A stretch of 64,000 bases of DNA from Formicarius rufipectus (taxonomy: Eukaryota > Chordata > Aves > Passeriformes > Formicariidae), in assembly GCA_013399695.1 (NCBI GenBank), contig VXAU01003165.1, forward strand, positions 158,543 through 222,542, in the 5' to 3' direction. Below are positions 49,282 to 62,745 of the stretch, piece after piece. A program made the translations under genes and the position numbers. How positions within the stretch are numbered: the stretch's first letter is position 1; the number at the start of each line of letters is the position of its first letter. Under the pieces are notes generated by a model. The model did not search any database, had not been told where the DNA came from, and saw only the letters and a program-made list of their open reading frames with translations.

Positions 49282-49297
49282 GTTAGCAGATGCTAAC
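49282..49297. repeat. GTTAGCA inverted repeat
   Basis: GTTAGCA-ga-TGCTAAC, 7-bp perfect arms with a 2-base spacer, at the boundary where the GC-rich block gives way to AT-rich sequence. Confidence 0.65.
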
Positions 49298-51660
49298 TGG
49301 GTCAGGATTATTTTATATCACATGTAATAACGCTTTGTTCCCTCCTTTTTCTTGATAATAACTACCTGCTTCCTTACATCCCTTCTGGTCAGCCCTGTCT
49401 GTCAAATGACATGTCTGTCAAAATACACATTATTCAAAAATGGACCTGTTGCCAGCTCTGTGAGGCTGGGGGATGGGTTCATGTATCACATCACTCTTTT
49501 CTTCCATACATCTCAATTTCCTGCTTTCTGCATGATTAATGCACATTTGCTTCCCTCTACATAATGTAGACAGCAAAGAATGAATTATGCTGCTTCATTA
49601 CATTAGCAGGTAACATGTCTTTCCATACCTATGTACACTAATCACTGATTTCTTATGCCTTAGGTTTGTAAATGAACTAGATAGAAAGAGTAAATACAGA
49701 ATAACAGAATGTTATGCTCCTCTAATGTAAGAGAAATCAGAAAGGGACAAGAAGGCATTTATTGTCCAACTACAGAGTTAGGTTAGTAATTTTAAAGTCA
49801 ATACTGTCCTTGTAACACCTACATTTGACCTTTGATGCTGAGCTTCAGTAGTTTTTACTAAATTCAAGGAAAAGAAGATAGACCTTTTTTATAGCTGATA
49901 GAAAATGGACATAAGAGACTAAAAATAACTAACACACACATTAGAAATGCAGGCTGCAAAATATTCACATATGGCGAGTCTCTGCCAAAATTTAATACTA
50001 AACAAAACAAGCCAATACTGGCACTCTCAGACAAACTCCGGTATTATATCTGTAAATAACAATATTATGCACACTTGAACACATTAGTAGCTTGAAAACA
50101 GAGAGCAATAGCAGATGCTGTAAAATACAGAGAACCAATCCTGTTTGGACATTTATTGCATTAATACTATTTTCAATTTATTTAGCAGCAAAGTGCTTTT
50201 ATTACTAACTACTGACTATGTATGAGTGAGAATGTGTGTTGGTGTTGTGCACTCAAACATGTGCATATGAGCCACCCTATCTGGATTAAAAACTCCCTGA
50301 AAGGACAGAAATACAATGTTTGAACAACACCTAGCAGCATAAAATATGGCATACAGACATAACACAAGAGAATTCTGATGCCATAGATCCAGTCATAATT
50401 TAGCTACAGGGTATAAAAACATTATTAATCAAACATAATTTGATCGGAAAATTAGCACTATCAGCTGATCCTTGAGAAATGTCATGGGATCTTTAACCAG
50501 AAGTAAGAAATCAGCTGCTGGTTGTTGTTTGACTTTTTTCCCCCCTTTTATTTCACAGAACCTCCAGAAGCTTATGTAGAAAGAAAATCAATTAAATAAA
50601 AATGGACAATGATAAAGAAGTCAAGAGAGCAATTTTAAAATCAATACATTTCTTCAAAAGAAGCATACGAGATGGTTGCAGAATATGGAACAGAAAGCTG
50701 GCGTACCAAGCAGACACAATGTTAAGAAACAAAGGAGGATCCCACCATATTTTCATATTTATCAGAAAGGATGGTGTGGAGAGACTGATAATAACCCAAG
50801 CTGTGCTATTATAAGCACATCAAACCCAATCCTCTATCTCCTACCTTGACTCTGAGAGGATAGCTAGTGAAGTTTCAGACACTAGACCATGTTTTTGAGT
50901 GGGCAATGTTTGTGTTTGAAGAACCCAACACTTCAAGAGTCAGCCAAGAATGAGATGATGTACTATCAGCACAAATATCACCAACTGCCCTAAGTACAAC
51001 ACATAATTCTTTAATTTTCAAATAAACACATGACGTAGACATAAATCCCCCAAAAACTACAATTAAACAATAAAGCTCTGACAAAGCAAAATCTTCCACT
51101 ATGCATCCATTTTTCTCTCCAAGGAGAGGACTGAAGAAAAGCACAAACAACATGTGAAATTGTAGTCCTGTTGTTTGATGCACTTTTAGGTGGTTCTCAG
51201 ATACAGTGGCAAGGACGGTACAACAGCTTATATGGACTAGCAGAGAAATCAAGGGAAAAGTGCCACCAAAAAAATGATCTTCATCTTTACGCTTGCTTAA
51301 CAGTTCATGTGGGCAACTTTATGAAGCTATCAGAGATAAAGATCACTTGTCATAAAACATGGTGATGTCAAACTATTTCATGGCAAAAATGATTGGCAGA
51401 AAAGGGTTTTAAAACAATGAATAGCTAGAGTTAGCTATGTTTTAGTGCTACTTCTAAAATTGCAAACTCTAAGACTCAGTCCAGAAAATCTCTTGACCTC
51501 TTTCACTGTGTCAAATTAAGGCAGAAATAAATACGACTCAGGCAAAGTACTGAGGCAAAAATTCTTAGCAATATTCACTTTTCACTTCAAAACCATTTCT
51601 GTTTTATGAAAAGCTCATGATTCTGAAAACACAGTCCAAAAGGTGACTTCAAAGAAATTA

Positions 51661-51690
51661 CTTTTTTTTTTTTTCTTCCTTTTTTTTTTA
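51661..51690 (-). repeat. Poly(T) tract
   Basis: Two T runs separated by CTTCC, in effect poly(A) on the minus strand. No element body identified beside it. Confidence 0.75.
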
Positions 51691-53053
51691 CAAAACATCT
51701 GTGTAGTGATACACCATGACGAGCATGAGGCGTGCAAATACAACTCAGAGCAACTGGCACTTCTGTCAGCACTGAAAGCACTGATGTCATTCAGTATTAG
51801 TGGTAAACCCCAAATATTCCTCTTGCAGCAGAACATTTGTTGCCTACTTCCTATGGAATTTCTGAGCAGGAATCAGGTCCAGCTGTATCATATTCTATTT
51901 CTCCCCCTAAACAAAGTTTTCTTTTTTGAATTCTTCGGTATAAAATGCACACTATTTTACATATGATCTTGAATGCTTCAAAGTCCCATCTTTTCCCCAA
52001 AACAGACTTTTTGACTTTTCTATCCACTGTTACTATTTGCACGTTTCTCATCCATGCTCACACTGATGAAGCAAAACAAGGTTTTCATGTCTTCCCTTCA
52101 ACCAATAGAGTATCTTCATTAATTTAGTCACAAAAAAAAATTGTAATGAGATTTTTTTAAAATTAATTTTGTATTTGTCTGTAAGGTGTATTTATAGATC
52201 ATTAACACTGAATTTTTAATATGGTCACTATGCTCTTAGAAGTTGACATCATGAACATTACATATTTTTTCATAGGTCTTGGCCAAATTCTATAGTCATT
52301 ACAAAATGAGCATCAGTGGTACTGTACCCCCAGCTCTCCTGTGGTTCATACTCTGTGATCCTAGGTATGTGTTACTGGGTAGGCATCAATAAATGCATTA
52401 ATCTGGCAGCCTCATTACTAGAAAAACTTAAAAAGAGGCCTGACCTCCTCCACAGCAGCCACACAGTGAATAGAGACTTAAGATTTACTGCTGCTGCTGC
52501 TTCTAAAACCACACAAAGCTCATGGTCACAGCCAGTGCAGCCGCCCTGCTCACCACTCCTCCTTGTGTTCTGCACACAGACCCACCTTGCTCCCTTTGGG
52601 GGTGCAGCAAAGGATAATCAACCAGTTAATGTCTCATACACTGGCTGCCTTTATATGAAGACTAGTAGCATGGGGGTGATGCCATGTAAAGCCTCAAGTG
52701 AGTATCTGCAAAGACTGTGTCTCTGCCTTTGGAGAAGTAACTGCCTGGGAAAAAACAGTCTCATGGTCCCAGAGACCAAGCAAAATACAAAACTTACATC
52801 ACACGTGTTCTCCATCTCTACATGTCAACTCTGCTTCTAACCCAAATTCATTGTCACTCGCCAAAGGCCTTGTTCAATCAATGAGCTCTGCCACAACAAG
52901 CCTGTAGGCATATGTGAGGCAAAGCTGAGGCAACTCTTTGGGATAATCTCTTGTCTATAAATTTGATAGTAATCACATATTTGGAAGTATAATTATTATA
53001 TCAGATACAACCTCATAAGGTGTTGGAAGACTTTACTGGCTGCTTGTCAGCTG

Positions 53054-53070
53054 AAGTCCTTTCAGGACTT
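53054..53070. repeat. AAGTCCT inverted repeat
   Basis: AAGTCCT-ttc-AGGACTT, 7-bp perfect arms, 3-base spacer. Unknown significance. Confidence 0.6.
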
Positions 53071-56000
53071 TAGTTTACAACACTAAATTTCGAAGTATAT
53101 TTTCCATAAAATATAATTATTTTTGAGGTTATTTTTTGTATAAATTCTCTCTTTTTTAAGCTGCTATTTTATTTATCAAGAATGAACGTTGGAGCAGACG
53201 TCTGTGGTCTGGTCATGCCAGCAATGATGCCTGGGATCAGCAAAAGCTTCACAAAAACACACAGGACTTTAAAAACAAGCACAAAAAAAACCCTCCCAAA
53301 AACGAAGTGAATGTTATACTTCCATATTTACATTTCAATATATATGTCAGATATTTGAAACTAATATTCCCTGGTCCTTTGCATATGCACCTGTGTCTTG
53401 TATATAAGAAACTTGAAAAATCAACAAATGGAACCAGAACAAATTAATAATCCCTTCCTTCAGCAAATTAAACTTCACTTTGCTAAATTAGTTGACCTTC
53501 AAAGTTTGCCCCAGGGGAATCAAGTAAGATTGGAGGTTTTATCTGAAGAAACAAACATGAAAATGGGGATGAAGAATGTGAAGTGGTTAGTGGAGGGATG
53601 GGCCCAGAAAGGTTTGTTTAGTTACTTCAAAAGAGTGTTCATTTTAAGGGCAGACTACCACCACCTATGCATAAAGCTACATTTTGTCATGACTGATTAT
53701 TTATTCAAAGGGACTTATTTGCCTCAGTAAGAATGCATGTAGATAAAAGGAGAAAATATTCTTCACAAACCAATACAAACAATGCTGTACCAGCTTGAAC
53801 AGGGAACGAAAAGAGAGAGCAGTACAGAAAAATGCTGCTTTGTCAAGATAGTCCAGGTAAAAGTAGAGTGAGAGCGTTGTCCAGTTGACACAAAGGGTCT
53901 TTAGAGTGGACATGATTTCAAATCAACCCAGACACAAGAACTGAGGTGACATGGATGTCTAAAAAAGTAGCTCAGCTCCAGAGCATCCTTCTTTGGTATT
54001 TCAAACACCCTAGGATTCTGTCACGATGAACTCTTACAGCTGAACAATAAGAAAAGAACTAGATCAAGTTAAAAAGACAAATGATTTTGTGGTTACTTTA
54101 AAAATAATTCTTGTGGAGTTAACACGGAATGTTAACTCTCATGGTTAGAGATCACTTACTCCTTCAGACTCATGGTGGTATTCCCTTGTCAGGAGGCATT
54201 CAGTGCCATGCAATACAGGCTCTGCTGGGACAAACATATATTTTGCTTATTTCATAGATTTTATTAAAGGTGATTATTTCTACACAGTTTTCTAAAAGTT
54301 TTAATATGGGCTACCTGTATGATGGTTGATCATAATGATTGTATGAGTTGACAGAAGCACGTTAAAAATACTCCCATAATTTCTCAAATTATGAAAGTAT
54401 ATAGTTAGTTCCAAATACTGGTAAGACTAAAACACATCTTGAAGCAGCTGTAACTTTGTTAACTCTTACAGGCAGATCCTCACTAGGGCAGTTCTTGTGA
54501 AAAGGTGATCTGACTAATATCTAAAGACACTTATATGTGGTTGCATTGATAGAGAGCAGGAAGTGTAACCTTTGACCAGAGAAGTAATAACAGTGTGAGC
54601 TTTTCTGCAAACAAAACCTAGAGGAATTAGTGTCCAGTATCAGTCAGAAAGTGCATTTAGGACTCTCTATAAATCTAACTGAAACATTTAATGAAATTAT
54701 CATCTTCCTGTGTAATTTGAAACAGATGTAAGAGTTTTGCACTGACAAGGATGTTTGCACTCCCAGAGGACTAGGGCTAGAACCAGAAGAGCGTATGACA
54801 CTGAGGCGTGGGAGGCTTTCAGGGGCTCTTTGTACCTCAAACCCACATGCAGAACTACAATGTCTGGAAGAGCAAATAAGAATCAATCATGTCTAGAAGG
54901 GAACGCCAGCATCAGCCAATAATTTGGAAACACTGCTTATGTGGTCTTTTAAAAAAATACATGGGGGTTCCTATTTTGTGTGTCCTTTTGTTTTTGCACA
55001 ACCCATATGTATCACAGTTCCCTTGCCAGAAGATTTTTCTGGCATGTGAAAAGTTCAGATTCTGTTCCATCTACTTCTTCCTTATTTGACTGATTCAAAA
55101 ACTCACTGCTTGATTTCCAACATAGTCTCTACAAGAAGCATCAGAGAAGGATTCCATCTGAACAACACTCTGGCATCATCCTCACTAACTGCTATAGTGA
55201 ATGGGAGTGGTTGGTCTCATTTTTTCCCACTGCATGTACTGGTATCAGGCATCACTATTTTGCAAAAAAAATCAGTTTGCAGGCTCAAGTACATAAATAT
55301 TAGTAAATAAGGGATAGACCAACAAACATGCTGTAAGCTGTCTTACATTAAGTAATTAAAGATGGCTGATTCTAATAAAGTGCTTGATGTCAGCGAGGTA
55401 GTTTCTTCCTTCATCTGAGGAAGATTAATTTGGCTTATTTTCTACCTAGCTTTCATCATTATAGCCAATTTTTATTTTGATTTCCTATTTAATTTGCTTT
55501 TACCATGACTTCATCATATCTGAGCTCCCCTAATGTGAAGTTTTTTTATGACCTTGCTGAAAATTTCTTTCTGATGTCTGAACCCCCATGCAAGCAGGTA
55601 TTATATCCTTTAGCAGTGATAGAATTATTCTTTCATAGTCCACAGAAGTTCTTAAGCTGCCTTCATCCCCATAACACTTAATTCCACTGTGTAGCACATT
55701 AACTTACAAGACTAACACCCATCATCTCTGCCTCACTCTCCTCTCTGGAAGAAGTGTGTATGTAGGGGAGCGTATGGTTTGGGTGGGGTTTGCAATGTAT
55801 TTTGTTTTTAAATGTCTCTGCTACTAGGTATGTGACTCAGAAAATTTCACCTCACACACAGCAGAGGCTGCAGAGAAGTTCCTAAAGATCTGTCACTTCT
55901 GCCATTATTTACATCCATGTCTCCAGTCAGTTTCTATCTTGTTCGGAAATGAAATCTATCATGACAAATGCTCCAGTCCAAGTGTTAAAAAAGGACCCCT

Positions 56001-57059
56001 TTACTAAAACATTTTATACTGATAAAGTTTTGCATCTATAGTAGGAAGCACTTTCTGAACTTAAGATTTGGTTTGTATGGACTCCCAAGTATGGATAACA
56101 CGTGTAGCTAGAACAATTACTGCTTACACGCATAGGATAGCAACCAGTAAAACCAGTGGAAGTTTCACCAGTGAGTAAAGGTTGATGATTGCTGTTAGAG
56201 ACCCTCCTTAACTTTATGGCTTACTTTTGGTTTTACTGATTCAGCTTGATATCCTAGGAACATGTTCAGGCTAAGGGGATGATGAGTAGTCCAGCGTGAG
56301 GGTATTTAACCTCAGGGAGCTGGACAGTCACTCCGCTATTAAGAGATGTCATGAAAACAAAACAATTTCAGATGAATGTCTTGGCAGTGTAATCACATTA
56401 ACCACTTGCTTACGCTACCCAAAAGATGGATTAGGAAAGCTGTATTACTATCCATCCATGACATGGTTGTCCTGTGATTGTATCCCTTTACCTCACTCAC
56501 CACCTTACCTCTGTGTCTCTTCCCCTCAGTGTTGGCTCACTGCCTCTCCTCAGAGAGAGGAGCTGCCAAGTCCTCTGGCACTCCAGTTACCCCTGTGGCA
56601 AGATACAGCATCAGATTAAACAGGAAACAGAGCCACTTCACTGTGCCATCAAATATGCACATGATATAATGCTCCTGGACCACAGGAGTTCTCATCTAAT
56701 ATGGTCGGTGTTAGTCACAGTCCAGTGAAATGTCAGCTCATATGATTTTGTTTCCAGTTGTGGTGCATTTATAAACCTTCAGTTCTCAAGCTCTGAGCAC
56801 TTCTCGAAGAACACAACCTTTTACGTTATTTTTTAGCCCCATGAAAACAGGTTTCAGGTACAAAAAAAATAAAAAACATCTACAGAAAACCCAAAATACA
56901 TTACTTTAAAGAAAACTTCTTTGTCTGGGGAGGGCCAGAGTTGTGATTTTTGAACTCTCAGGTTTGATACTGCTGATGTTGCCAACTATGATACAGTCCT
57001 TGCTGAGAGATCTATAAGGAAAACTTGAACTCTGTGAAATTGTTGTAGCTCCCAATTTT

Positions 57060-57700
57060 CCCTGCTTTGTTTGAAGCAGGTCGGTTTTCCTCTTCCTATT
57101 TCACAAGAAATCCCCATTAATTATCCCCTTTACTCTTGCCACAAAGCCACTTACACCATTTCCTGTTGGATTTCACCCTCCACCTCCCTGTGCAATTAGC
57201 AAAGGACTTCTTATTCGCGCTCTGATTTCTTCCCAGTACCGCTGTTCTCCTCTGTCCCCATCTCTCACAGCTCCTTCCCTTTCTTCTGCTGATTTTTCCT
57301 CATCCTCTCACTCTCAGTGTTGACCCTCCTCCCATACCTTCTGTGCTCTCCCATAGCACCCCTCCATTTTGTCTCCCTGTCATTCCAGCAGCAAAAATCA
57401 AAGTGACTAACACCCCTGGTCCCCTGATGGTGTTTCAGAGCTCTGGAGCCAGATCAATTCTGCGGTGCTGCTAGCAGGGGCAGGGGAGAGGTGGGACACA
57501 GCCATCCAAGGGGAGGGAGGCAGCAGGCAGAACAAAGGGGCAGGAGGAGGCTGGCAGAGCGAGCGGGAGCGCAGCTGCAACAGGAAGGATGCTCGACATT
57601 CCAGCTCCACAAAACACAAGCTGCTCCCTGGTCTGGGGAGTGCACAATGGCCAATTCCTTCATCCACGACTACAGCAGCTACCTTACAAAAGTTGGGAGG
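57060..57700. other. Strand-asymmetric GC-rich block
   Basis: On the + strand about 57060-57400 is strongly pyrimidine-rich (long C/T stretches). It is followed at about 57470-57600 by a purine-rich stretch with several G runs and a small CpG cluster (GCGAGCGGGAGCGCAGC). Open frames on both strands here reflect composition. It could be a regulatory element or the start of a noncoding transcript; sequence alone does not tell. Confidence 0.5.
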
Positions 57701-59247
57701 TTCTGGAGATGAAAGGAACAATGTACATTACATCTACAGTCTTGAAATTAGCATTTGGCACCAGAGAAACCACTAAAAAAGTCACGACTTTCCTTTGGGC
57801 AACTACTTACTAAAAGCTTGATGTTAACCTTTGAGTGTTACTGACCCAATAATCCAGAGTAAACAAAGAAGTGCTTTTAACTTCCCATGAGCTGTGAGGT
57901 GGGAACTCACAATTTACACTCGTGCGTTCTGGGACTCTTCTAGTAGGGTCCGTTCATTCTAGCCCCGGGATCTCTGCCATGGGTGCATTTCCAAAACTTC
58001 CCCTTTTCTTTTTGTAAAGAGATCACATTATCTTGAACAGACTTGGTATGTAGGAGTAAAAATACACATTTCCTGAGAAGGAATGTCTTGTGGGAAATAC
58101 TGACTGGATATTTCACTGGCACGAAAACCTTGTACTGTAACTTAGCATATCAAAGGTCATACACCCCACAGTCTGTGTCACTTTGTACACTGACTCATGT
58201 GCACCAATCCCTATGTTGTTTCAAGCCCATTCAGTATGATCCTGAGCTGTCATTCCCAGCCACGTACAGTCTTCCCATCACTCCAGTCAAGTAACCTGCC
58301 TACCGATCCACCACAGCAAAGACACATCGGGTCTGGAAAGAGGAAAATGAGCCAGAGAAAGTAACCAAATAGTTACATTTAGAACTTTGTTCCACTAGAT
58401 GCATAGAAAACCGAAAACCAGCAGACTTAATAAAGAGGAGGAAAAATGCCTTCTGACCAATACCAAATTAATCTGTAGCTTTTGCTCTCAAGAAGTCACA
58501 CAGAATATTCAATGATAACTCTGAAACAGAGGGGGCTGGGAAATTTGTATTCAGTTAGTTATGATCCATACTAATTTTGCATATTATTTGCCATGGAATT
58601 TTCTGCTCTCATGTAGACAGGAGGAAATCTATCCAGAAAAACCTCAGAACTGATACTTCATATGGGCCAATCATATGCAAATCATAAGCAAACAACCTTA
58701 ACTCCTTTTAGAGTAGTTCTGAACTTCAAGGTTGCTTGGCCAGACACAACCACTGTGGCCAAGATCAGTCCTCTTTTCTGTGAGTAATCCTTCAGAACTG
58801 AACCCTGAAATGAGCAAGGCTACCTGTTATGGTGTTTTTTGGACCAGTATGAACACAAAAAGCTACAGATACCTCTAGATAATTCCATGCATTTCTGAAG
58901 AAGAAACTCTTCTACCTGAAAAGTCTGTGACAACCAGAGTAACTTGACCAAAGTCTTGCATTCTCACCATTATAGGTAATGACAGTATAAGCAAGTTTTT
59001 TTGCCTTGCTCAGGTCTTTTACATGACCTTCCTATGTTTGGATTAAAAAAAGGCCTCAGTTTCATGGTAAACCTTGCAGAAATATTATGTTCTGAACAGC
59101 TGTTTCTAATACAGTACAAAAGTCTAGATGAGAAGGTTTAAAAAAAAGAATCTGTAAAAATCCTGTAAAAGCATCTGTAAAAATCCCATTGAGTATTTAA
59201 GTATGAAGTCCAATAACTTTTAAAGACTGTTATCTTGGTATAGATAT

Positions 59248-59356
59248 TAAAAAAACCAACAAACAAACAAAAACAAAACAAAAAAACCCAAAACAAACAA
59301 AAAAACAAACAAAAAAAAAACCCAATTTTTTTTTTGTTTTTTGTTTGTTTGTTTTT
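59248..59356. repeat. A-rich/T-rich fold-back repeat
   Basis: An AAAC/AAAAC-rich tract (to 59320) is followed after CCCAA by its T-rich counterpart (59326-59356). The inner C-A10 and T10-G form an 11-bp perfect stem, and further CAAA/TTTG units can pair with slippage. It may be two retroelement tails head to head, or a fold-back product. Confidence 0.75.
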
Positions 59357-60274
59357 GCCTATGCAGATTTCAAAGTTTCCATCAATGTTAAGAGAAAAAC
59401 CCCCAACTTTCTTCGAGAAAACAGAGGAGCTTGGAACAGTCAATGTGTTTTCTGTCACAGGCTTTTCCCTTTAGCAAATCCTATTTTATCCAATGGTTAT
59501 GACATCATAAATACTAGGGAGAATTTCATACACAGCATCCTTCTGATATGTACTTCTGTATGTGTCTTCAGCCCATTGCAAGAGACAACAGATTATCATA
59601 ATTGTTCTAGTGATTATACTCCTACTTTGCCCCCAAAGCAGCGTGTTGTTGTTACCTCAAGATGCAGATGAGACCTAACCACTAACTTACATTCATAATA
59701 CATTTCTTTCTCTTTCTTGGTTGAAATCTACAGTGCTGGGGAGGTAAGACACATTCTATAGACAAAACCAGCAAATGTGCAAGTGTTGTATCAACAGTGC
59801 AATGTCTCTACAGGGATATGGTACAAATGCACAAAAGAAGAGATCACTGACACCATTTAAAGCTCAATCAAAATATCATGTCAACCTACAATACCCACAC
59901 TTTATCAAATAGATATTTTATGAGAAAGTCTGGAATTCTGATTATGTTTCCAGTGTCAACAGCATTGCTCTCAGTGTGCAGTCCTGTTCTTCTTTGACTG
60001 GAAAAAGCATTTTAGGCCCAATCACTGTTTCCAGCAGAATTAACATACCAGCTAGAGCCTGTTCTTGGTCTGTTTTTTCCATCCTTGTTTTAAAAAAAAA
60101 TAGAGTGCATTTTAGAGATAGCAGCTTCCTCTATAAGACATAGTCTGATAATGAAAACATCATTAATCTATAGTATGCAGACAGATAGATCTTTGACAAA
60201 ATGCCTTGTAAATGGCTCTAGCAGAGTAATATTGACTGATTCTGTCAATAGTTAGTAAAGAATTTGTTGCAATA

Positions 60275-61440
60275 TCACAGAATCATAGAACAGTTTAGGT
60301 TGGAGGGGACCTCTGGGACATCATCTGATCCAGCCTCATACTCAAAACAAATCCAGCGTGATGGGGCTGCTCAGGGCCTTGTCCTGTCAAGTTTTGACTG
60401 CCTCCAAGGATGGAGATTTTGCCTCCAGGCCTCTACACCAGTGTTTCACCACCCTCACAGTGAATTCTTATTTTTTTACATCTAATAAAATTCTCCCATG
60501 TCATTACTTATATTTGTTGCCTTTTGGTGATATCACTGTGTGCCTCCAAAAAGTCTTTTTTCTCTACAGCCTCTGATCTTTGTAGACAGCAATAAGATCC
60601 CTACTCCCCACTCTTTTCTGAATAACTTCCCTCAGTCATTGTTTGTATACAAGGTGCTCAAGATGCCATCGTGGTGGACTCTGCTGGACCCATTCCAGCC
60701 TGCCAATATCCTTTTTGTACCAGCAAGCCCAAAATAGGAGACATCCACCCTGATGTGGTGGGAATAATTGCTGCTTTTGTGCACATAGCTACAATTTTGC
60801 TATGAAGATACAGTACGTTGTTGGTGTTCTCTATCACAAAAATACAGTGCTGTCTGCTTTTCAGCTTCCTGTCATCTGTGGTTTTCAGGTCTTTTTTTCT
60901 TTTTTCTGGAACACTGCTTCCACTGTCCAGTCTGTATGGTTGCATGGGGTTTATTTTGTCTTAGCTGCAAGATGCTGCATTTGCCTTTGCTGAAATGTCT
61001 CTGTCAGCCCATTAACTTCAGCCTGTCAAGGTCCCTCAGAAGATCATTCCTGCCCTCGAGCCTGTTGACTGCTCCCCACAACTTTGTGCCATGCACAAAC
61101 TTGCAGATCACACACTCCCCCACATTGTTTGGGCTGTTAATAAAGATGTTGAATGTTCTGGCCCCAGTGTCAACATCTGCCAGATGGATTTGGCACCTCT
61201 GAACACAACCTTTTGAGCCTGGTGGGCCAGCCAATTTTCCTCTTGCTTTAACATCCATTTATTTAGGGAAAACCTGCCACTTCTCCTACAAGGATACTAT
61301 AGGAGACTTTGACACAAGCCAAAGTCAAAGCAGACCATGTCTGCTTCTCCCCACATTCACATAGCCAGTCATCTTATCAGGTATGTCAGACTTCCTGCAA
61401 ATCAGAATGGCTGTTCTTGTGCTTTGAAGAGGTTGTCCTT
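60275..61440 (-). mobile_element. CR1 LINE, minus-strand 3' region
   Basis: The + strand begins ATCACAGAATCATAGAACAG then TTTAGGTTGGAGGGGACCTC, the reverse complement of the avian CR1 3' end with its ATTCTATG-type terminal repeat. The body continues as a long CR1 3' region (segments such as AGCCTGTCAAGGTCCCTC, ACAAACTTGCAGATCACACA and AATAAAGATGTTGAATGTTC) up to about 61440. It is 5'-truncated and diverged. Open frames inside it are not intact ORF2. Confidence 0.93.
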
Positions 61441-61753
61441 GAAGACAAAATATTAATGTAAATAAAATATATATTTTGAACACTGTTTAAGAGCATATAC
61501 TTTATCATATTAAATAATTCAGAATTGGAAGACATACTCTAAGGAAGAGGGTTTTTTGTATGCCTGGTGCAATATACTGGTTTCTCATTCAGAAAACAGG
61601 GAAGTAGCATAAACAAAGTCAAGCTTGTCATCAAAACCCTGCAGATTCATACTGTCTTGGGTAAAGGCAGTTTCTTTTGGGGACATTTCAGCAACACTAC
61701 AGGTGCTGACAGCCACCTGGAAAAGAGAGTTATTATATAAGCTTTGAGCAGTA

Positions 61754-61801
61754 TGAATTGCAACAGGAATGGATTGCAACAAGAATGAATTGCAAATCAT
61801 T
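61754..61801 (+). repeat. Three-copy 16-bp tandem repeat containing ATTGCAA
   Basis: Units TGAATTGCAACAGGAA, TGGATTGCAACAAGAA and TGAATTGCAAATCATT, exactly 16 bases apart, the last diverged at its end. Each holds ATTGCAA, similar to a C/EBP half-site. Confidence 0.8.
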
Positions 61802-62745
61802 AGGTCTTCCTCACGAAAGCAGGACCACAGAGATAAGATTGGTTGAATGACAGACACGATACACTACATCCAAATGCAGCTACAATGTACATTTTTTCTT
61901 TTTAATCCCTCCTCTCAGATCTGGCTTTTCATTTGTGTTGAGGCTTAATTACAAAGCAGATATTGGGCTAAATGTAAGCTTTTAGGGAATGATTTTTATA
62001 CAAAAGTGTTTACATGGTGTTACAAAGAGACTCCCATAGAACAAAGGTGTTTTTAGGAAAAGACTCATGATCAGTGTGGAAATGCAGTTAACGCGTTTGG
62101 GCTAGTCTATCCTCCTAGGGAGCACCTGTTGCTATAGTAGAACAGAGTACACATAAAATAAGTCTCTATTTCTGTTGTGAATTGTGTTATTTTCAGTTGT
62201 GATGAAAATAATAGACTACTTCAAAAATGCCTGTGTGAGCGTGGGCACTAACTACACTTGGAACAATTTGCCTTTTGGCAGGACTGACACTCTGACAAGC
62301 TCCTGGCCCCCTGGGCAGAGCTGGTCTCCTGCTGCACATCCAGCTGATCCGTGGGTTAGTGTGGGATAGCCCACAGGAGCTCTACCTGAAAGCTAGACTT
62401 CCAGTTCCTACCAGAGCACAGAGACTTCGGAGCACTTCACATACGTACTGTGCATATAAATAAAACATGAAGCACGCTACACTAGCTCCAATTAGGAGCA
62501 GTGGCACGCTTCTGTGAAATGGAACTACATTACCATATAAACTATGTGAATTTTCAGAAGTATCCAAGAGAGACTTTTCCAAATATTTGCAGATAAACCA
62601 AAGGGGAGACTAAAGAACAAAGGGTAAAAGTAAAATTATTTTCCTCCTTTTTTTTTTTTGCTCAAGAAAGGCTTAGAAGGAGCTGCAGCTGTGATTACAA
62701 GTAGAGGAAAATTCCAACAGTGTGGTAAATTATTAATTAATATTG

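Larger units (their letters stand above)
41941..60274. other. Intergenic gene desert, middle part
   Basis: 18.3 kb with no supportable gene. Contents are AC-rich low complexity at 44251-44335, a bulged hairpin at 47581-47606, a GC-rich block at about 48600-49280 with many overlapping chance frames, a palindrome at 49282-49297, an inverted repeat at 53054-53070, a pyrimidine/purine-biased GC-rich block at 57060-57700, and an A/T fold-back at 59248-59356. Open frames up to 174 codons (52316-52840) have no recognisable domain. Confidence 0.75.

Noticed and set aside
52316..52840. 174-codon open frame on the + strand, the longest in the window
   Set aside because: No domain, no splice signals or promoter context, and cysteine/serine-rich composition typical of chance frames. 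A frame of this length is only mildly unexpected in 64 kb.
60358..61258. Open frames of 60-95 codons within the CR1 element as intact reverse transcriptase
   Set aside because: They are short, in mixed frames and lie in the 3' region of a truncated, diverged CR1 copy.
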